In this document: piece after piece, positions 8,585 to 16,338 of the stretch | Numbering within the stretch: the first letter of the stretch is position 1 | Layout of the letters: every line of letters begins with the position of its first letter | Assembly: GCF_900100735.1 (NCBI RefSeq) | Contig: NZ_FNCJ01000011.1 | Span: forward strand, 62,001-126,000 | Source: Paraburkholderia phenazinium | Lineage (GTDB): Bacteria; Pseudomonadota; Gammaproteobacteria; Burkholderiales; Burkholderiaceae | DNA length: 64,000 bases | Reading direction: 5' to 3' | Made by a program: the position numbers and the translations under genes | Notes under the pieces: model-generated | The model's input: the letters and a program-made list of their open reading frames with translations, nothing else | Database searches by the model: none | Told to the model about the DNA's origin: nothing

Positions 8585-9359
8585 GATGCCATCTGCCAGC
8601 ACGACAAGCGCCCGCATCAGTGTGCGCGGACTCAATTTCCACTATGGCCGACGTCAGGCGCTCTACGACGTCAACGTCGATTTCCCGGACCGGGAGGTCA
8701 CGGCCATCATCGGCGCGTCTGGCTGCGGCAAGTCGACATTGCTGCGCGTACTCAACCGCATGTACTCGGTATATCCGGACCAGATTGCGACTGGCACCGT
8801 TGAGCTCGACGGCAAGAACATTCTTGACCCGCACTTCAAACTGAACGAATTGCGGCTGGAAGTGGGCATGGTGTTTCAAAAGCCGACGCCCTTCACGATG
8901 TCAATTTACGACAACATCGCGCTGGCCATCACGCACCATGAGGCCCTCACACGCAGCGAACTCGACGAGCGGGTGGAGTTCGCGCTTCGCCAGTCAGCCC
9001 TGTGGGACGAAGTCAAAGACAAGCTGGACCAGAGCGCGCTCGCGCTGTCAGGCGGTCAACAGCAGCGTCTGTGCATTGCTCGCGCACTCGCAATCGACCC
9101 GGAAGTGCTGCTACTGGACGAACCCACTTCCGCCCTGGACCCGGTAGCCACAGGCAAGATTGAGGAACTGCTGCACACACTACGCAAGCACTACACGGTG
9201 GTCATCGTGACTCACAACATGCAACAGGCCGCTCGCGTCTCCGAGCACACGGCTTTCATGCATCTGGGCAAGCTTGTTGAGTTTGGTACCACTGAACACA
9301 TTTTCTCGAAACCCACCCAGAAGGCCACCGAGGACTACATTACGGGGCGCTTCGGCTAA
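8571..9359 (+). CDS. pstB: Phosphate ABC transporter ATP-binding protein PstB
   Basis: Cytoplasmic ATPase powering PstCA. Walker A is GASGCGKST, the signature is LSGGQQQR, and Walker B is VLLLDEPTSALDP, followed by the switch histidine in VIVTHNMQQAARV. The PstB-specific segment LRVLNRMYSVYPDQIATG is also present. The 262-residue length is normal. The start lies within the 3' end of pstA (ATG 8571, or ATG 8586). Together with PhoU it forms the phosphate-sensing complex that normally restrains PhoR. Confidence 0.96.
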   Translation: MPPVKMPSASTTSARISVRGLNFHYGRRQALYDVNVDFPDREVTAIIGASGCGKSTLLRVLNRMYSVYPDQIATGTVELDGKNILDPHFKLNELRLEVGMVFQKPTPFTMSIYDNIALAITHHEALTRSELDERVEFALRQSALWDEVKDKLDQSALALSGGQQQRLCIARALAIDPEVLLLDEPTSALDPVATGKIEELLHTLRKHYTVVIVTHNMQQAARVSEHTAFMHLGKLVEFGTTEHIFSKPTQKATEDYITGRFG

Positions 9360-9368
9360 GAAAAGGCC

Positions 9369-10082
9369 ATGTCCGATAAACATCTCTCCAGCCAGTTTGA
9401 TGCCGACCTGAATCTGCTTTCCACCAGGCTGCTCGAAATGGGCGGACTTGTGGAGTCGCAGATTGCACAGGCGATGGCGGCGCTCGACACGCTTGATTTG
9501 GCCATCGTGGAACGAGTGCTTGAGGACGAGCACCGTCTCAACGCCATGGAAATTGACATCGATGAAGAAGTCAGCAACATCATCGCGCGTCGGCAGCCGG
9601 CCGCCCGCGACCTGCGACTGCTGATGTCCGTTTCCAAGACCATCACCAACCTCGAGCGCGCGGGCGACGAGGCCCGAAAGATTGCGAAGCGGACGCGCCG
9701 CATCGCTGAGGCCAGCGCCGCGCGGACCATCAACATTGCTGAAATCAAACACTCCGGCGAGATGGCTTCTCACATGATTCACAGGGCACTCGATGCATTC
9801 GCGCGGCTGGATACCGAGGCGGCGGCCCGGATTGTCCAGGACGACGATGCTATCGACGAGGAATTCCGTGCCTTCGTACGAAAGCTTGTCAGCTACATGA
9901 CAGAAGACCCAAGGAGCATTTCGGTCAGCCTCGACTACCTGTTTGTGGCGAAAGCTATCGAGCGCATCGGTGACCACGCGACCAATATCGCCGAATTTAT
10001 CGTCTATATCGTCAAAGGCACCGATGTAAGACACGTTTCCCGAAAACGTCCTTTGCGGGAAACGCCAGGTGCCCAGGAATGA
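9369..10082 (+). CDS. phoU: Phosphate signalling protein PhoU
   Basis: A 237-residue all-helical protein with two PhoU repeats. The first repeat shows RQPAARDLRLLMSVSKTITN LERAGDEA (split here at the repeat core) and the second shows RSISVSLDYLFVAKAIERIG followed by DHATNIAEF. The E/D-x3-D metal-binding patterns are visible in both. PhoU sits at the membrane with PstB and PhoR and dampens both phosphate uptake and Pho signalling. It follows pstB after nine bases and precedes the PhoB-like gene, so it belongs to the same operon. No phoR is present in the window. Confidence 0.95.
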   Translation: MSDKHLSSQFDADLNLLSTRLLEMGGLVESQIAQAMAALDTLDLAIVERVLEDEHRLNAMEIDIDEEVSNIIARRQPAARDLRLLMSVSKTITNLERAGDEARKIAKRTRRIAEASAARTINIAEIKHSGEMASHMIHRALDAFARLDTEAAARIVQDDDAIDEEFRAFVRKLVSYMTEDPRSISVSLDYLFVAKAIERIGDHATNIAEFIVYIVKGTDVRHVSRKRPLRETPGAQE

Positions 10083-10095
10083 AGAGGGAGAGGCA

Positions 10096-10824
10096 ATGCC
10101 TGCCAGTATTCTGATAGTCGTAGACGAGCTAGCGATAGCTGAACTACTGGCCGCTAACATAAAACACGCGAGATACCACCCGCTGCAGGTGCGGGATGTC
10201 GATGCTGCGAACGCACTGATAGCTGAGGTGCTGCCCGACCTCATCGTCCTGGACTGGATGTTGCCGGAAACATCTGGCCCGGTCTTTCTTCGAGCGCTTC
10301 GAGCGGACTCGCGGACCCGTGAGGTCCCGGTCATCGTGCTGACGGCGCGCTCCGAGGAGAAAGATTCACTGGATAGCCATGAGGCAAGCGCCGACGACTA
10401 CGTATCCAGACCTTTCTCCCCCAAGGAGCTGGTTGCCCGTATCAAGGCCGTACTTCGTCGGCGCGCGCCGCAACTTACCAATGATGCAGTGACCGTAAAT
10501 GGTCTGACTCTCGACCCTCGCGCACATCGTGTCTACGTCAAGGAAAACGGCGTCGAGTTACCCGCGTATCCCGGACCGACCGAGTTCAAGCTTCTGCATT
10601 TCTTCCTTACGTACCCCGAGCGTGTCCACAGTCGGGCTCTCATCCTGGACCAGGTCTGGGGCGACCACGCGTTTATCGCGGAACGGACGGTGGATGAACA
10701 TATCAAACGGCTCCGTTCCGTCCTGAAACCGATAGGTTGTGAAGCCATCATCGAAACCGTACGCGGCAGCGGTTACAGGCTTACGCGAGTGCCATTGCCA
10801 CATCGAATCGAGAATGCGGCGTAG
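10096..10824 (+). CDS. PhoB-like OmpR-family response regulator with altered receiver
   Basis: An N-terminal receiver (residues 1-120) is followed by an OmpR/PhoB winged helix (about 140-235) with the segment RTVDEHIKRLRSVL and the end ETVRGSGYRLT. Phospho-acceptor Asp53 (VLDWMLP) and Thr83 (VIVLTARS) are present. Compared with PhoB, the first acidic-pocket residue Glu9 is Val9 (LIVVDEL). The invariant Lys105 is Arg105 (DDYVSRPFSPKEL). ATG 10096 follows GGGAG at 10086-10090; an in-frame start at 10069 would overlap phoU. It is last in the pst operon and has no PhoR partner, so it may be phosphorylated by the host PhoR or act with altered dependence on phosphate. The assignment is firm, the mechanism is not. 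Confidence 0.88.
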   Translation: MPASILIVVDELAIAELLAANIKHARYHPLQVRDVDAANALIAEVLPDLIVLDWMLPETSGPVFLRALRADSRTREVPVIVLTARSEEKDSLDSHEASADDYVSRPFSPKELVARIKAVLRRRAPQLTNDAVTVNGLTLDPRAHRVYVKENGVELPAYPGPTEFKLLHFFLTYPERVHSRALILDQVWGDHAFIAERTVDEHIKRLRSVLKPIGCEAIIETVRGSGYRLTRVPLPHRIENAA

Positions 10825-10898
10825 CTGAAGGGGCATAGCGTCAGTCCGCACTTTTGCCACTTCGTAGATTGCTGCTGAAACCGGACGGACTCCACGAC

Positions 10899-11183
10899 AT
10901 GAAAGCGGTCAGACACCAGGAGGACTCGGGGGGTGAACACCGGACGGCCCAACCTGCCGGGAGTGGCGGACGCGTCCTGGGTTCGCGCAGGAAGCACTAC
11001 ATCGTCTGGGGGATTCTCCGGTTTGCACTGGGTGTTGTGCAGATGACGTTCGCAATTGCAGCCATCCTCAGCCTGATTTTTGTCGGTCTGACGCCGGCGG
11101 CTCTCGGCTATTCAGCCGTGGCGACAATCGCCACCCTGGTGAGCCGGGTACTTTATCGTGGTCGCCGTGAACCGCATCAATAG
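10899..11183 (+). CDS. Small membrane protein of unknown function
   Basis: About 94 residues with a charged N-terminal arm and two predicted membrane helices (YIVWGILRFALGVVQMTF and a second Ala/Leu/Val-rich segment ending TLVSRVLYRGRR). No family is recognised. The start is uncertain: ATG 10899 lacks a clear ribosome binding site and an in-frame TTG lies at 10854. It sits between the pst operon and arsR on the same strand, so it may be the last gene of the phosphate unit. Possible roles are a transporter accessory peptide or nothing specific. Confidence 0.5.
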   Translation: MKAVRHQEDSGGEHRTAQPAGSGGRVLGSRRKHYIVWGILRFALGVVQMTFAIAAILSLIFVGLTPAALGYSAVATIATLVSRVLYRGRREPHQ

Positions 11184-11284
11184 GCACCGACGCGCAGCCC
11201 GGCGTGCCGGCTGACAGCGGGCCACATGCTGGCGCGAAATACGCCCGAAAACGAGTTGTCGTCCCTCTGTCATCTCAATAGGTT

Positions 11285-11309
11285 TAGAATCGTCGGTTAA
11301 TTTCGACGA
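11285..11309 (+). promoter_or_regulatory. arsR promoter -10 and perfect 6-8-6 dyad
   Basis: TAGAAT (11285-11290) is a good -10 for the downstream arsR. It is followed by a perfect inverted repeat, TCGTCG-GTTAATTT-CGACGA (11290-11309), which would cover the transcription start. ArsR repressors usually bind dyads at their own promoters, so autoregulation is likely. The half-site differs from the TCC-N8-GGA dyads elsewhere in the island although the 8-bp spacing is the same. No convincing -35 was found at normal distance. Confidence 0.55.
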
Positions 11310-11319
11310 CTTGTGCACC

Positions 11320-11646
11320 ATGAAGGAAAAAGACGCAATCAAAGCCCTTTCAGCGTTGGCACAGCCCACGCGTTTGGGCATTTTTCGGCTGCTAGTGACG
11401 GCCGGCCCCGACGGACTAAGCGTCGGCGTCATTCAGGAGCAACTGGACCTGGCGAGCGCCACGCTGTCGTTCCATCTCAAGGAACTCACCCATGCGGGTC
11501 TGGTGTCGTCACGCCAGGAGGGCCGTTTCGTCTATTACGCGCCGGAGATAGACCAGATGAATGGCCTGGTCGACTTTCTGACGGAGAACTGCTGTCAGGG
11601 CGTCGAATCGGCAGACTGCAAACCGCGCAAAAAGGTGAAGTGTTAG
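11320..11646 (+). CDS. arsR: ArsR-family arsenite-responsive repressor (1)
   Basis: A 108-residue winged-helix SmtB/ArsR repressor. The recognition helix region is ATLSFHLKELTHAGLVSSRQ. The arsenite site appears to be C-terminal, with Cys91-Cys92 in TENCCQG plus Cys100 and Cys108. This resembles the Acidithiobacillus ferrooxidans type rather than the E. coli type with CxC in the DNA-binding helix. ATG 11320 is preferred; a TTG at 11311 lies within the upstream dyad region. It is a lone gene convergent with the metallophosphoesterase. It is paralogous to the arsR at 13,057-13,395. Confidence 0.92.
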   Translation: MKEKDAIKALSALAQPTRLGIFRLLVTAGPDGLSVGVIQEQLDLASATLSFHLKELTHAGLVSSRQEGRFVYYAPEIDQMNGLVDFLTENCCQGVESADCKPRKKVKC

Positions 11647-11673
11647 CCAGCAAGCTTGTCGCGGAAGCATCCA

Positions 11674-12471
11674 CTACCTCGCGCTCAGAGTCTCCAGCGT
11701 GTCCACCCGCTTCCGAAGCGAGTTCGTGTGAATCACGACGCCTTCCTCGTTGCACAAAATTACGCCGTACCCCGGATTCTCATCAACTGCGACAAGCTTT
11801 TGCTCCTGCATGCGCAGAGCGAATCCGATGTAGGGCGCGGTCATGACCGTGAACGGCGTCCCCTTCCACACACCAGAGACATTTCGGTGCAGGTGGCCAC
11901 AAAGCAGATAAGGCTGTCGATGACGGTGACGCTGCAGGATTCGCGCGAGTTCGATGTCTCCGTCGTTGAGCCTGGCCTTGTCCAGTGCCGGGATTCCGAC
12001 GGTGGCTGGCGGATGGTGCATGAAAAGTAACGCCGGCCCCTGACTCTCTCCCAAGGTCGTCTCCAACCACGCGAGTCGTTCAGCACTCAGCTGACCGGAG
12101 TGCATGCTATTGTCGGCAAGCGTATCAAGATAGATGAGTTGGTAGCCGTTGAGTTGCTCGGCGTTTTGGACGAAGCCGTTCGATAGCTGCAGTGCCGGAA
12201 ACGCTCGGGCCAATGCTTCACGGTCGTCATGATTTCCGACAAGTAAGCGCACTGGAATCGGCACTTCGGCCAATGCTTCGGCCAGCATTCCGTAGGCTGC
12301 AGTGTGCCGCAGCTGTATGAGGTCCCCGGTGATGATGAGTCGTGCAGCATCTGCGTGCTCAGCCAACATGTCATCGAGGCATACCCGTAGGCGAACCGCC
12401 GGGTCAACGCCGCTGCGATGCTTTTCGCCGCCGCTCATCAAATGCAAGTCGGTCATCCATAGCAACTTCAT
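11674..12471 (-). CDS. Metallophosphoesterase (calcineurin-like, 3',5'-cAMP phosphodiesterase type)
   Basis: About 265 residues with the full two-metal phosphoesterase motif set. These are WMTDLHLM (D-x-H), ITGDLIQLRH (GD), VGNHDDRE (GNHD), FMHHPP and LLCGHLHRNVSG (GHxH). The spacing resembles CpdA/Icc and GpdQ, which cleave cyclic nucleotides or glycerophosphodiesters. ATG 12471 (MKLLWMTDLH) has GAGAGAC upstream; the longer frame to 12552 adds only a non-homologous leader. It ends the arsH-arsR-arsI operon. Phosphoesterases occur in arsenic gene islands, but no arsenic-specific substrate can be read from the sequence. Confidence 0.85.
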   Translation of the reverse strand: MKLLWMTDLHLMSGGEKHRSGVDPAVRLRVCLDDMLAEHADAARLIITGDLIQLRHTAAYGMLAEALAEVPIPVRLLVGNHDDREALARAFPALQLSNGFVQNAEQLNGYQLIYLDTLADNSMHSGQLSAERLAWLETTLGESQGPALLFMHHPPATVGIPALDKARLNDGDIELARILQRHRHRQPYLLCGHLHRNVSGVWKGTPFTVMTAPYIGFALRMQEQKLVAVDENPGYGVILCNEEGVVIHTNSLRKRVDTLETLSAR

Positions 12472-12573
12472 TTGATTCGTCTCTCGTTGAAAGCGCAAAG
12501 CGGCCGGTGTCCTTGACGGTAGCCTGGTGTGGACGCATCCCCAGGCATGCACTGCATGTCAGCTAATAGCCGG

Positions 12574-13056
12574 TCAATCGCTACGGACACCATCCGACCT
12601 TTTCTCAATCACTGCAGGGATGGCCGTGACGGGCGCGCAGCACGCGCTACTGGACTCTGACACCGGTGCCTGTCGGCTGTCAGCGCCGAATATAGGAATG
12701 TTACCAAGCGTGTGGTACGTCTCCCAAGGCACGCCAGCTGGGTCCTGCGTCCAGTATTTGTTCGAGCTTGCGTAGCAGCACTGTGCGCCGGGCTGGTCCT
12801 CGACGGTGACACTTCCCGCGACAACCTGTTCGCGAAGAGAGGTCAGCTCCTCGTCACTGTCGACCTGAAAGCCCAGGTGATTGACACCCGTTTCACCACC
12901 GCGCGCTGAGATGGCGAAGTTCATTCGCGGGTCTTCGAGCATCCACTTGGCGTAGTCGTCTTTGAGCACGGTGGGCTGTGCGCCGAACATGCTGCTATAG
13001 AAACGCACGCTTTCGTCGAGCTTCGGGACAACAACGTGCACGTGAAATCGCTTCAT
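12574..13056 (-). CDS. arsI: ArsI C-As lyase (organoarsenical dioxygenase)
   Basis: ArsI cleaves the carbon-arsenic bond of trivalent organoarsenicals such as methylarsenite, releasing arsenite. It is a vicinal-oxygen-chelate Fe(II) dioxygenase. The ligands fit: His5 (RFHVHV), His60 (GVNHLGF) and Glu112 (VPWETYH). The organoarsenical-binding vicinal cysteines are Cys93-Cys94 in GAQCCYASSNK. The C-terminus ends in a cysteine-containing tail (SSSACCAP), as often seen. The 160-residue length is typical. The CadI family is close, but the CC pair and the arsR/arsH context support ArsI. Its start directly abuts the arsR stop. Confidence 0.92.
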   Translation of the reverse strand: MKRFHVHVVVPKLDESVRFYSSMFGAQPTVLKDDYAKWMLEDPRMNFAISARGGETGVNHLGFQVDSDEELTSLREQVVAGSVTVEDQPGAQCCYASSNKYWTQDPAGVPWETYHTLGNIPIFGADSRQAPVSESSSACCAPVTAIPAVIEKRSDGVRSD

Positions 13057-13395
13057 TTACGCCTCCGTTTCGTTGGTCGCGCAGCCGCATTGCTCTGCCT
13101 GCTCCGCCGCGCAGCAGTTTTCCATCAGGAAATCCATTAATGTCTGCATGTGGTCATAGCTGGCGCAGTAGATGATGAACCGGCCTTGACTCTTGCCCTC
13201 GATGAGCTCAGCGTGTGCGAGCTCCTTCAGGTGGAATGACAACGTCGGCGCAGGGAGGCCCAGCTTTTCGGCAATGGCACCCGGACTCATACCCGAACGT
13301 CCGGCGGTGACCAGAAGGCGGAATACCGCGAGACGGGTCTCGTGCGCGAGCGCCGCTAGCGCCTTGACTGCAAGCTTCGAATCCAGGGTTGCCAT
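13057..13395 (-). CDS. arsR: ArsR-family arsenite-responsive repressor (2)
   Basis: A 112-residue SmtB/ArsR repressor closely related to the one at 11.3 kb. The DNA-binding segment is APTLSFHLKELAHAEL. Candidate arsenic ligands are the C-terminal Cys94-Cys95 (MENCCAAE) with Cys103 and Cys105 (QCGC). ATG 13395 with AAAGGA five bases upstream is preferred over an adjacent GTG 13398. It is second in the operon arsH-arsR-arsI-metallophosphoesterase, so it is autoregulated if it binds the dyad upstream of arsH. Cross-talk with the other ArsR is plausible. Confidence 0.92.
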   Translation of the reverse strand: MATLDSKLAVKALAALAHETRLAVFRLLVTAGRSGMSPGAIAEKLGLPAPTLSFHLKELAHAELIEGKSQGRFIIYCASYDHMQTLMDFLMENCCAAEQAEQCGCATNETEA

Positions 13396-13404
13396 CACAG
13401 TCCT

Positions 13405-14181
13405 TTATTGGTTACTCGCCTTCGCTTCCTGAGGGGAATAGTCGGCAATTGCACGCGAAGCGAGGTCGGTTGCCGGGTCGAGTGGACGGTCTTCTTTCAC
13501 GCGTTCGCTGTAGCGGTCAACGAGATACCCGGCACGGCCGCGCAGCAGCAGCGTGAACTTCACGAGCTCCTCCATCACGTCGACCAACCGGTCGTAGTAG
13601 GACGACGGTTTCATCCGTCCGTCCTCTTCGAATTCTTCAAAAGCCTGGGCAACAGACGACTGGTTGGGGATGGTGAACATGCGCATCCATCGTCCGAGCT
13701 GACGCAGTTGATTGACTGAGTTGAACGACTGCGAGCCGCCACTCACCTGCATGACGGCGAGCGTGCGCCCCTGCGTCGGCCGGATACCGCCGCTGACCAG
13801 TGGCAGATGGTCAATCTGTGTCTTTATCAGACCGGTGATGGTGCCGTGGCGCTCCGGGCTACACCAGACGTGTCCTTCCGACCAAAGGGACAGCTCGAGC
13901 AGCTCTTTCACTTTCGGATGGTTCTTCACATCAACATCGTCGGCATGCGGCAGACCACGCGGGTCAAAAATCCGCGTTTCGGCGCCGAATGTCTGCAGCA
14001 GCCGTGCCGCCTCTTCAACGAGCAGACGCGAGTACGAACGCTCACGAAGCGAGCCATAGAGCAGCAGTATCCGCACTGGCGGTTGGCCTTCCATTCCAAG
14101 ACGCGCGGCGATGTCAGTGTCGAAAAAATCTGGTTTGGCGGCCGGGAATGTCTGGTCGCCCTTGATTGCGTGAACTGTCAT
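13405..14181 (-). CDS. arsH: ArsH NADPH:FMN oxidoreductase (organoarsenical oxidase)
   Basis: ArsH is a flavodoxin-like FMN protein that oxidises trivalent methylated or aromatic arsenicals to the less toxic pentavalent forms. Visible marks are the flavin-phosphate loop LLLYGSLRERSYSRLL, the family segments PRGLPHADD and SPERHGTITGLIKTQIDH, and GRTLAVMQVSGGSQSFN. ATG 14181 (MTVHAIKGD) gives 258 residues, within the normal range; a longer open frame to 14382 crosses the promoter and is rejected. It is first in the operon, with an ArsR-type dyad carrying the -10 just upstream. Confidence 0.94.
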   Translation of the reverse strand: MTVHAIKGDQTFPAAKPDFFDTDIAARLGMEGQPPVRILLLYGSLRERSYSRLLVEEAARLLQTFGAETRIFDPRGLPHADDVDVKNHPKVKELLELSLWSEGHVWCSPERHGTITGLIKTQIDHLPLVSGGIRPTQGRTLAVMQVSGGSQSFNSVNQLRQLGRWMRMFTIPNQSSVAQAFEEFEEDGRMKPSSYYDRLVDVMEELVKFTLLLRGRAGYLVDRYSERVKEDRPLDPATDLASRAIADYSPQEAKASNQ

Positions 14182-14202
14182 TTCATTACCCTGCAATTTG
14201 AT

Positions 14203-14222
14203 ACTTCCAAGTATATGGAGGC
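14203..14222 (-). promoter_or_regulatory. arsH operon -10 within an ArsR-type dyad
   Basis: ACTTCC-N8-GGAGGC at 14203-14222 keeps the TCC-N8-GGA core found in the arsC promoter and at 14295-14314. On the minus strand the spacer supplies a -10, TATACT (14215-14210), about 30 bases before the arsH start codon. The outer bases of the dyad are imperfect. Repression of the operon by its own ArsR is the likely function. Confidence 0.5.
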
Positions 14223-14280
14223 ATTGGGTGCATTCAGCCGGCTTCGCTCCGCCCCAGCAGCACCAACCCTCACTCGTTAC

Positions 14281-14314
14281 TTGCATTCTACAACATTTCC
14301 GGTATTCTGGAAAT
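14281..14314 (+). promoter_or_regulatory. Divergent ars promoter with perfect ATTTCC-N8-GGAAAT dyad
   Basis: On the plus strand a -35 TTGCAT (14281-14286) is followed after 16 bases by a -10 TATTCT (14303-14308). The -10 lies inside the perfect dyad ATTTCC-N8-GGAAAT (14295-14314). A strong ribosome binding site, GGAGG, lies just downstream and serves the gene at 14,337. The layout matches the arsC promoter, arguing that one ArsR type controls all three transcripts. Confidence 0.6.
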
Positions 14315-14336
14315 ATGAAATCTTTGGAGGGGTGCC

Positions 14337-15023
14337 ATGAGCTGCGATGACCGGGTTTCGTCTGAATGGCTCCTGCCGGCATCGGGAGGGTGGCAATGCG
14401 GCTCCGCGCAGGGACTCATCCTGTTGGCCGCACATGAGCGCGCGGACGTTTGCCAACACAAAACGAAGGATGAGGGTACTGAGTCTGCATCCGGGAGCGC
14501 GGCACTAGCGGCTGGGCTATCGTCGGCATTTCAGCGGGAAACCGGCTACGTGGCGTCGGCCATTGCGCTGACGGCTGCCGTCGACGAGAACCTTGCGATA
14601 GCGCGCTTCCTTGCCACGGGCGGCTCCTCTGCAGCGGTGCTAGTGATGAATGCGGAAGCACTCGGCCGTTGGCGTCCACCATGCGACTGGGAAACGCCCC
14701 TGATGAGACTTCGCAATCGTCTGGCTGACGAGGGTTTGAAATCCTTCGTCGCATTGTCAACGCAGGGTCAGAAAAGCGGAATGGCGGCAATGCTCCAAAG
14801 GGTACGCGTGAAATTTGTCTCGCAACGTGTTGAGCATTTCTGCAATCGGGAGGGAATCGGCTTTTTAGGTACCGTCAACGAAGCGCAGGGCCTGGTCGCC
14901 ATGCCCCAGATAGGTCCTAACGCCGAGCGCCTCGCCGCTGGTTTGGCGCAGAGGCTCGCCTCAGCAACTTTCTTCTGTTGCAGCGCATTTCGCACAGGCA
15001 TCGTCCCTAACTTGAGCAAGTAG
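14337..15023 (+). CDS. Unrecognised protein under the divergent ars promoter
   Basis: A 228-residue protein I do not recognise. Translation is well supported: GGAGG sits about seven bases before ATG 14337, and the promoter upstream has an ArsR-type dyad. The first 60 residues look poorly ordered and contain Cys3, Cys21 and Cys39. The rest alternates helix and strand (AALVVLMN-like and GLKSFVALSTQG segments) and ends with a CC pair (TFFCCSAF). There is no signal peptide and no membrane helix. It is followed 14 bases later by an ArsK-like MFS gene, so it should be cotranscribed with it. Cysteine content and arsenic-dependent expression would fit arsenical binding or modification, but this is only inference. 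Confidence 0.6.
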   Translation: MSCDDRVSSEWLLPASGGWQCGSAQGLILLAAHERADVCQHKTKDEGTESASGSAALAAGLSSAFQRETGYVASAIALTAAVDENLAIARFLATGGSSAAVLVMNAEALGRWRPPCDWETPLMRLRNRLADEGLKSFVALSTQGQKSGMAAMLQRVRVKFVSQRVEHFCNREGIGFLGTVNEAQGLVAMPQIGPNAERLAAGLAQRLASATFFCCSAFRTGIVPNLSK

Positions 15024-15037
15024 AGAGGCTGAACAAA

Positions 15038-16300
15038 TTGAGCACGATGTCGAGTCGAACCGAGAACGCCAGCGGAGACAACGCGCCGGCAGACAGCCAG
15101 GACCGATTGGTTATATGGGCCTTGGCGCTGGCGCAGCTTGTCTCATGGGGCTCCGTCTACTATTCCTTTTCGCTTCTCGTTGTGCCGATGGAGCAGACAA
15201 TGGGTTGGAGCCGGACAGCCACGAACGCCGCGCTTTCCGTTGGGCTGCTGGTCTCCGGGTTCGCTGCCTATCCCATCGGCCGCTGGATTGACCACGGACT
15301 CGGGCGCCGGGTGATGGCCGTCGGCTCGGTTATCGCGTCGGCGATGCTGCTGCTCTGGGCCGACGCGCAGTCGCTGACTGCACTCTTCGTCGCGTGGATA
15401 GGTCTCGGCATTTCAATGGCCGGCACGTTTTACGACCCGGTCTTCGCGGTTGTGACGCACCGCTACCCGCGAAGCTTCCGCACCAAAATCACGCTCATCA
15501 CGCTGGTCGCAGGATTTGCCAGCACGGTCTTCATACCGCTGACCCAGTTTCTGGTTGGCTCGGTCGGGTGGCGTACATCGCTTGTTGTGCTTGCGGCACT
15601 CAACCTGATTATCTGCCTGCCTATCCATGTGCTGGCAATTCGCTCCTCGCGCGCGGACCCGGGCTCCCGGCCAACCAATGGTGCAGTAAAGCTGGCCAAC
15701 GACGCAGCCACACGTCGCGCGCTCCGTTCTCCAGTTTTCTGGGCGCTCGCGGTGTGCTTCACAGCCTACTACGCGACGTTTGCGGCACTCACATTTCATC
15801 TGGTTCCGCTCATGGTCGAGCGCGGTGTCTCGAACGTCGTGCTGGTCACAACCATGGCGCTAATTGGTCCGGCTCAGGTCGCCGCCCGTGCGGTGTGGTT
15901 CACATTCGGCCGGACGGTGCACGTCAGTACGGTCGGCATCATCGTCGTAACGCTCTTTCCGCTGTCGACCGTCGTCCTAATAAGCGCTGGGCACACGGCC
16001 GTGATGCTGTGGTTGTTTGCACTCTGCTACGGCGCTGCGAACGGGATGATGACAATCCTGCGAGGCACAATTGTCCAGGACCTGATGTGGACCGAAGGCT
16101 ACGGTGCGGTCAGCGGTATGCTTTCCTTCCCGTCAAACGTCGCGAAGGGCATAGCGCCGATTGCCGCAGCCAGTATCTGGAGCTTCACGCACGGATACGT
16201 GGCCGTCGAGTGGACAGTGTTCCTCATCTCGATAGTGTCAGCAATCGCGTTCTTTGTAGCTGTCCGAGTTAGCCGCCACGCGGCGACTAGCGTAGCGTGA
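15038..16300 (+). CDS. MFS transporter, probable arsenical efflux (ArsK-like)
   Basis: A 420-residue twelve-helix MFS permease of the oxalate/formate antiporter-like branch. The loop 2-3 motif is GRWIDHGLGRRVMAVG. The first half contains AGTFYDPVFAVVTHRYP, characteristic of this subgroup, and the second half YGAANGMMTILRGTIVQDLM. TTG 15038 is chosen because GAGAGG lies nine bases upstream, whereas ATG 15047 is too far from it. ArsK proteins of this branch export trivalent inorganic and organic arsenicals. The position in the arsH/arsI cluster supports that role, but other MFS subgroups cannot be excluded. Confidence 0.78.
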   Translation: MSTMSSRTENASGDNAPADSQDRLVIWALALAQLVSWGSVYYSFSLLVVPMEQTMGWSRTATNAALSVGLLVSGFAAYPIGRWIDHGLGRRVMAVGSVIASAMLLLWADAQSLTALFVAWIGLGISMAGTFYDPVFAVVTHRYPRSFRTKITLITLVAGFASTVFIPLTQFLVGSVGWRTSLVVLAALNLIICLPIHVLAIRSSRADPGSRPTNGAVKLANDAATRRALRSPVFWALAVCFTAYYATFAALTFHLVPLMVERGVSNVVLVTTMALIGPAQVAARAVWFTFGRTVHVSTVGIIVVTLFPLSTVVLISAGHTAVMLWLFALCYGAANGMMTILRGTIVQDLMWTEGYGAVSGMLSFPSNVAKGIAPIAAASIWSFTHGYVAVEWTVFLISIVSAIAFFVAVRVSRHAATSVA

Positions 16301-16338
16301 TATTTCCTTCCGCCTGGTCCAGCATTGATACATTCGCC

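Noticed and set aside
13405..14382. arsH with a 67-residue N-terminal extension
   Set aside because: The extension crosses the promoter and dyad and does not resemble ArsH; ATG 14181 fits the family.
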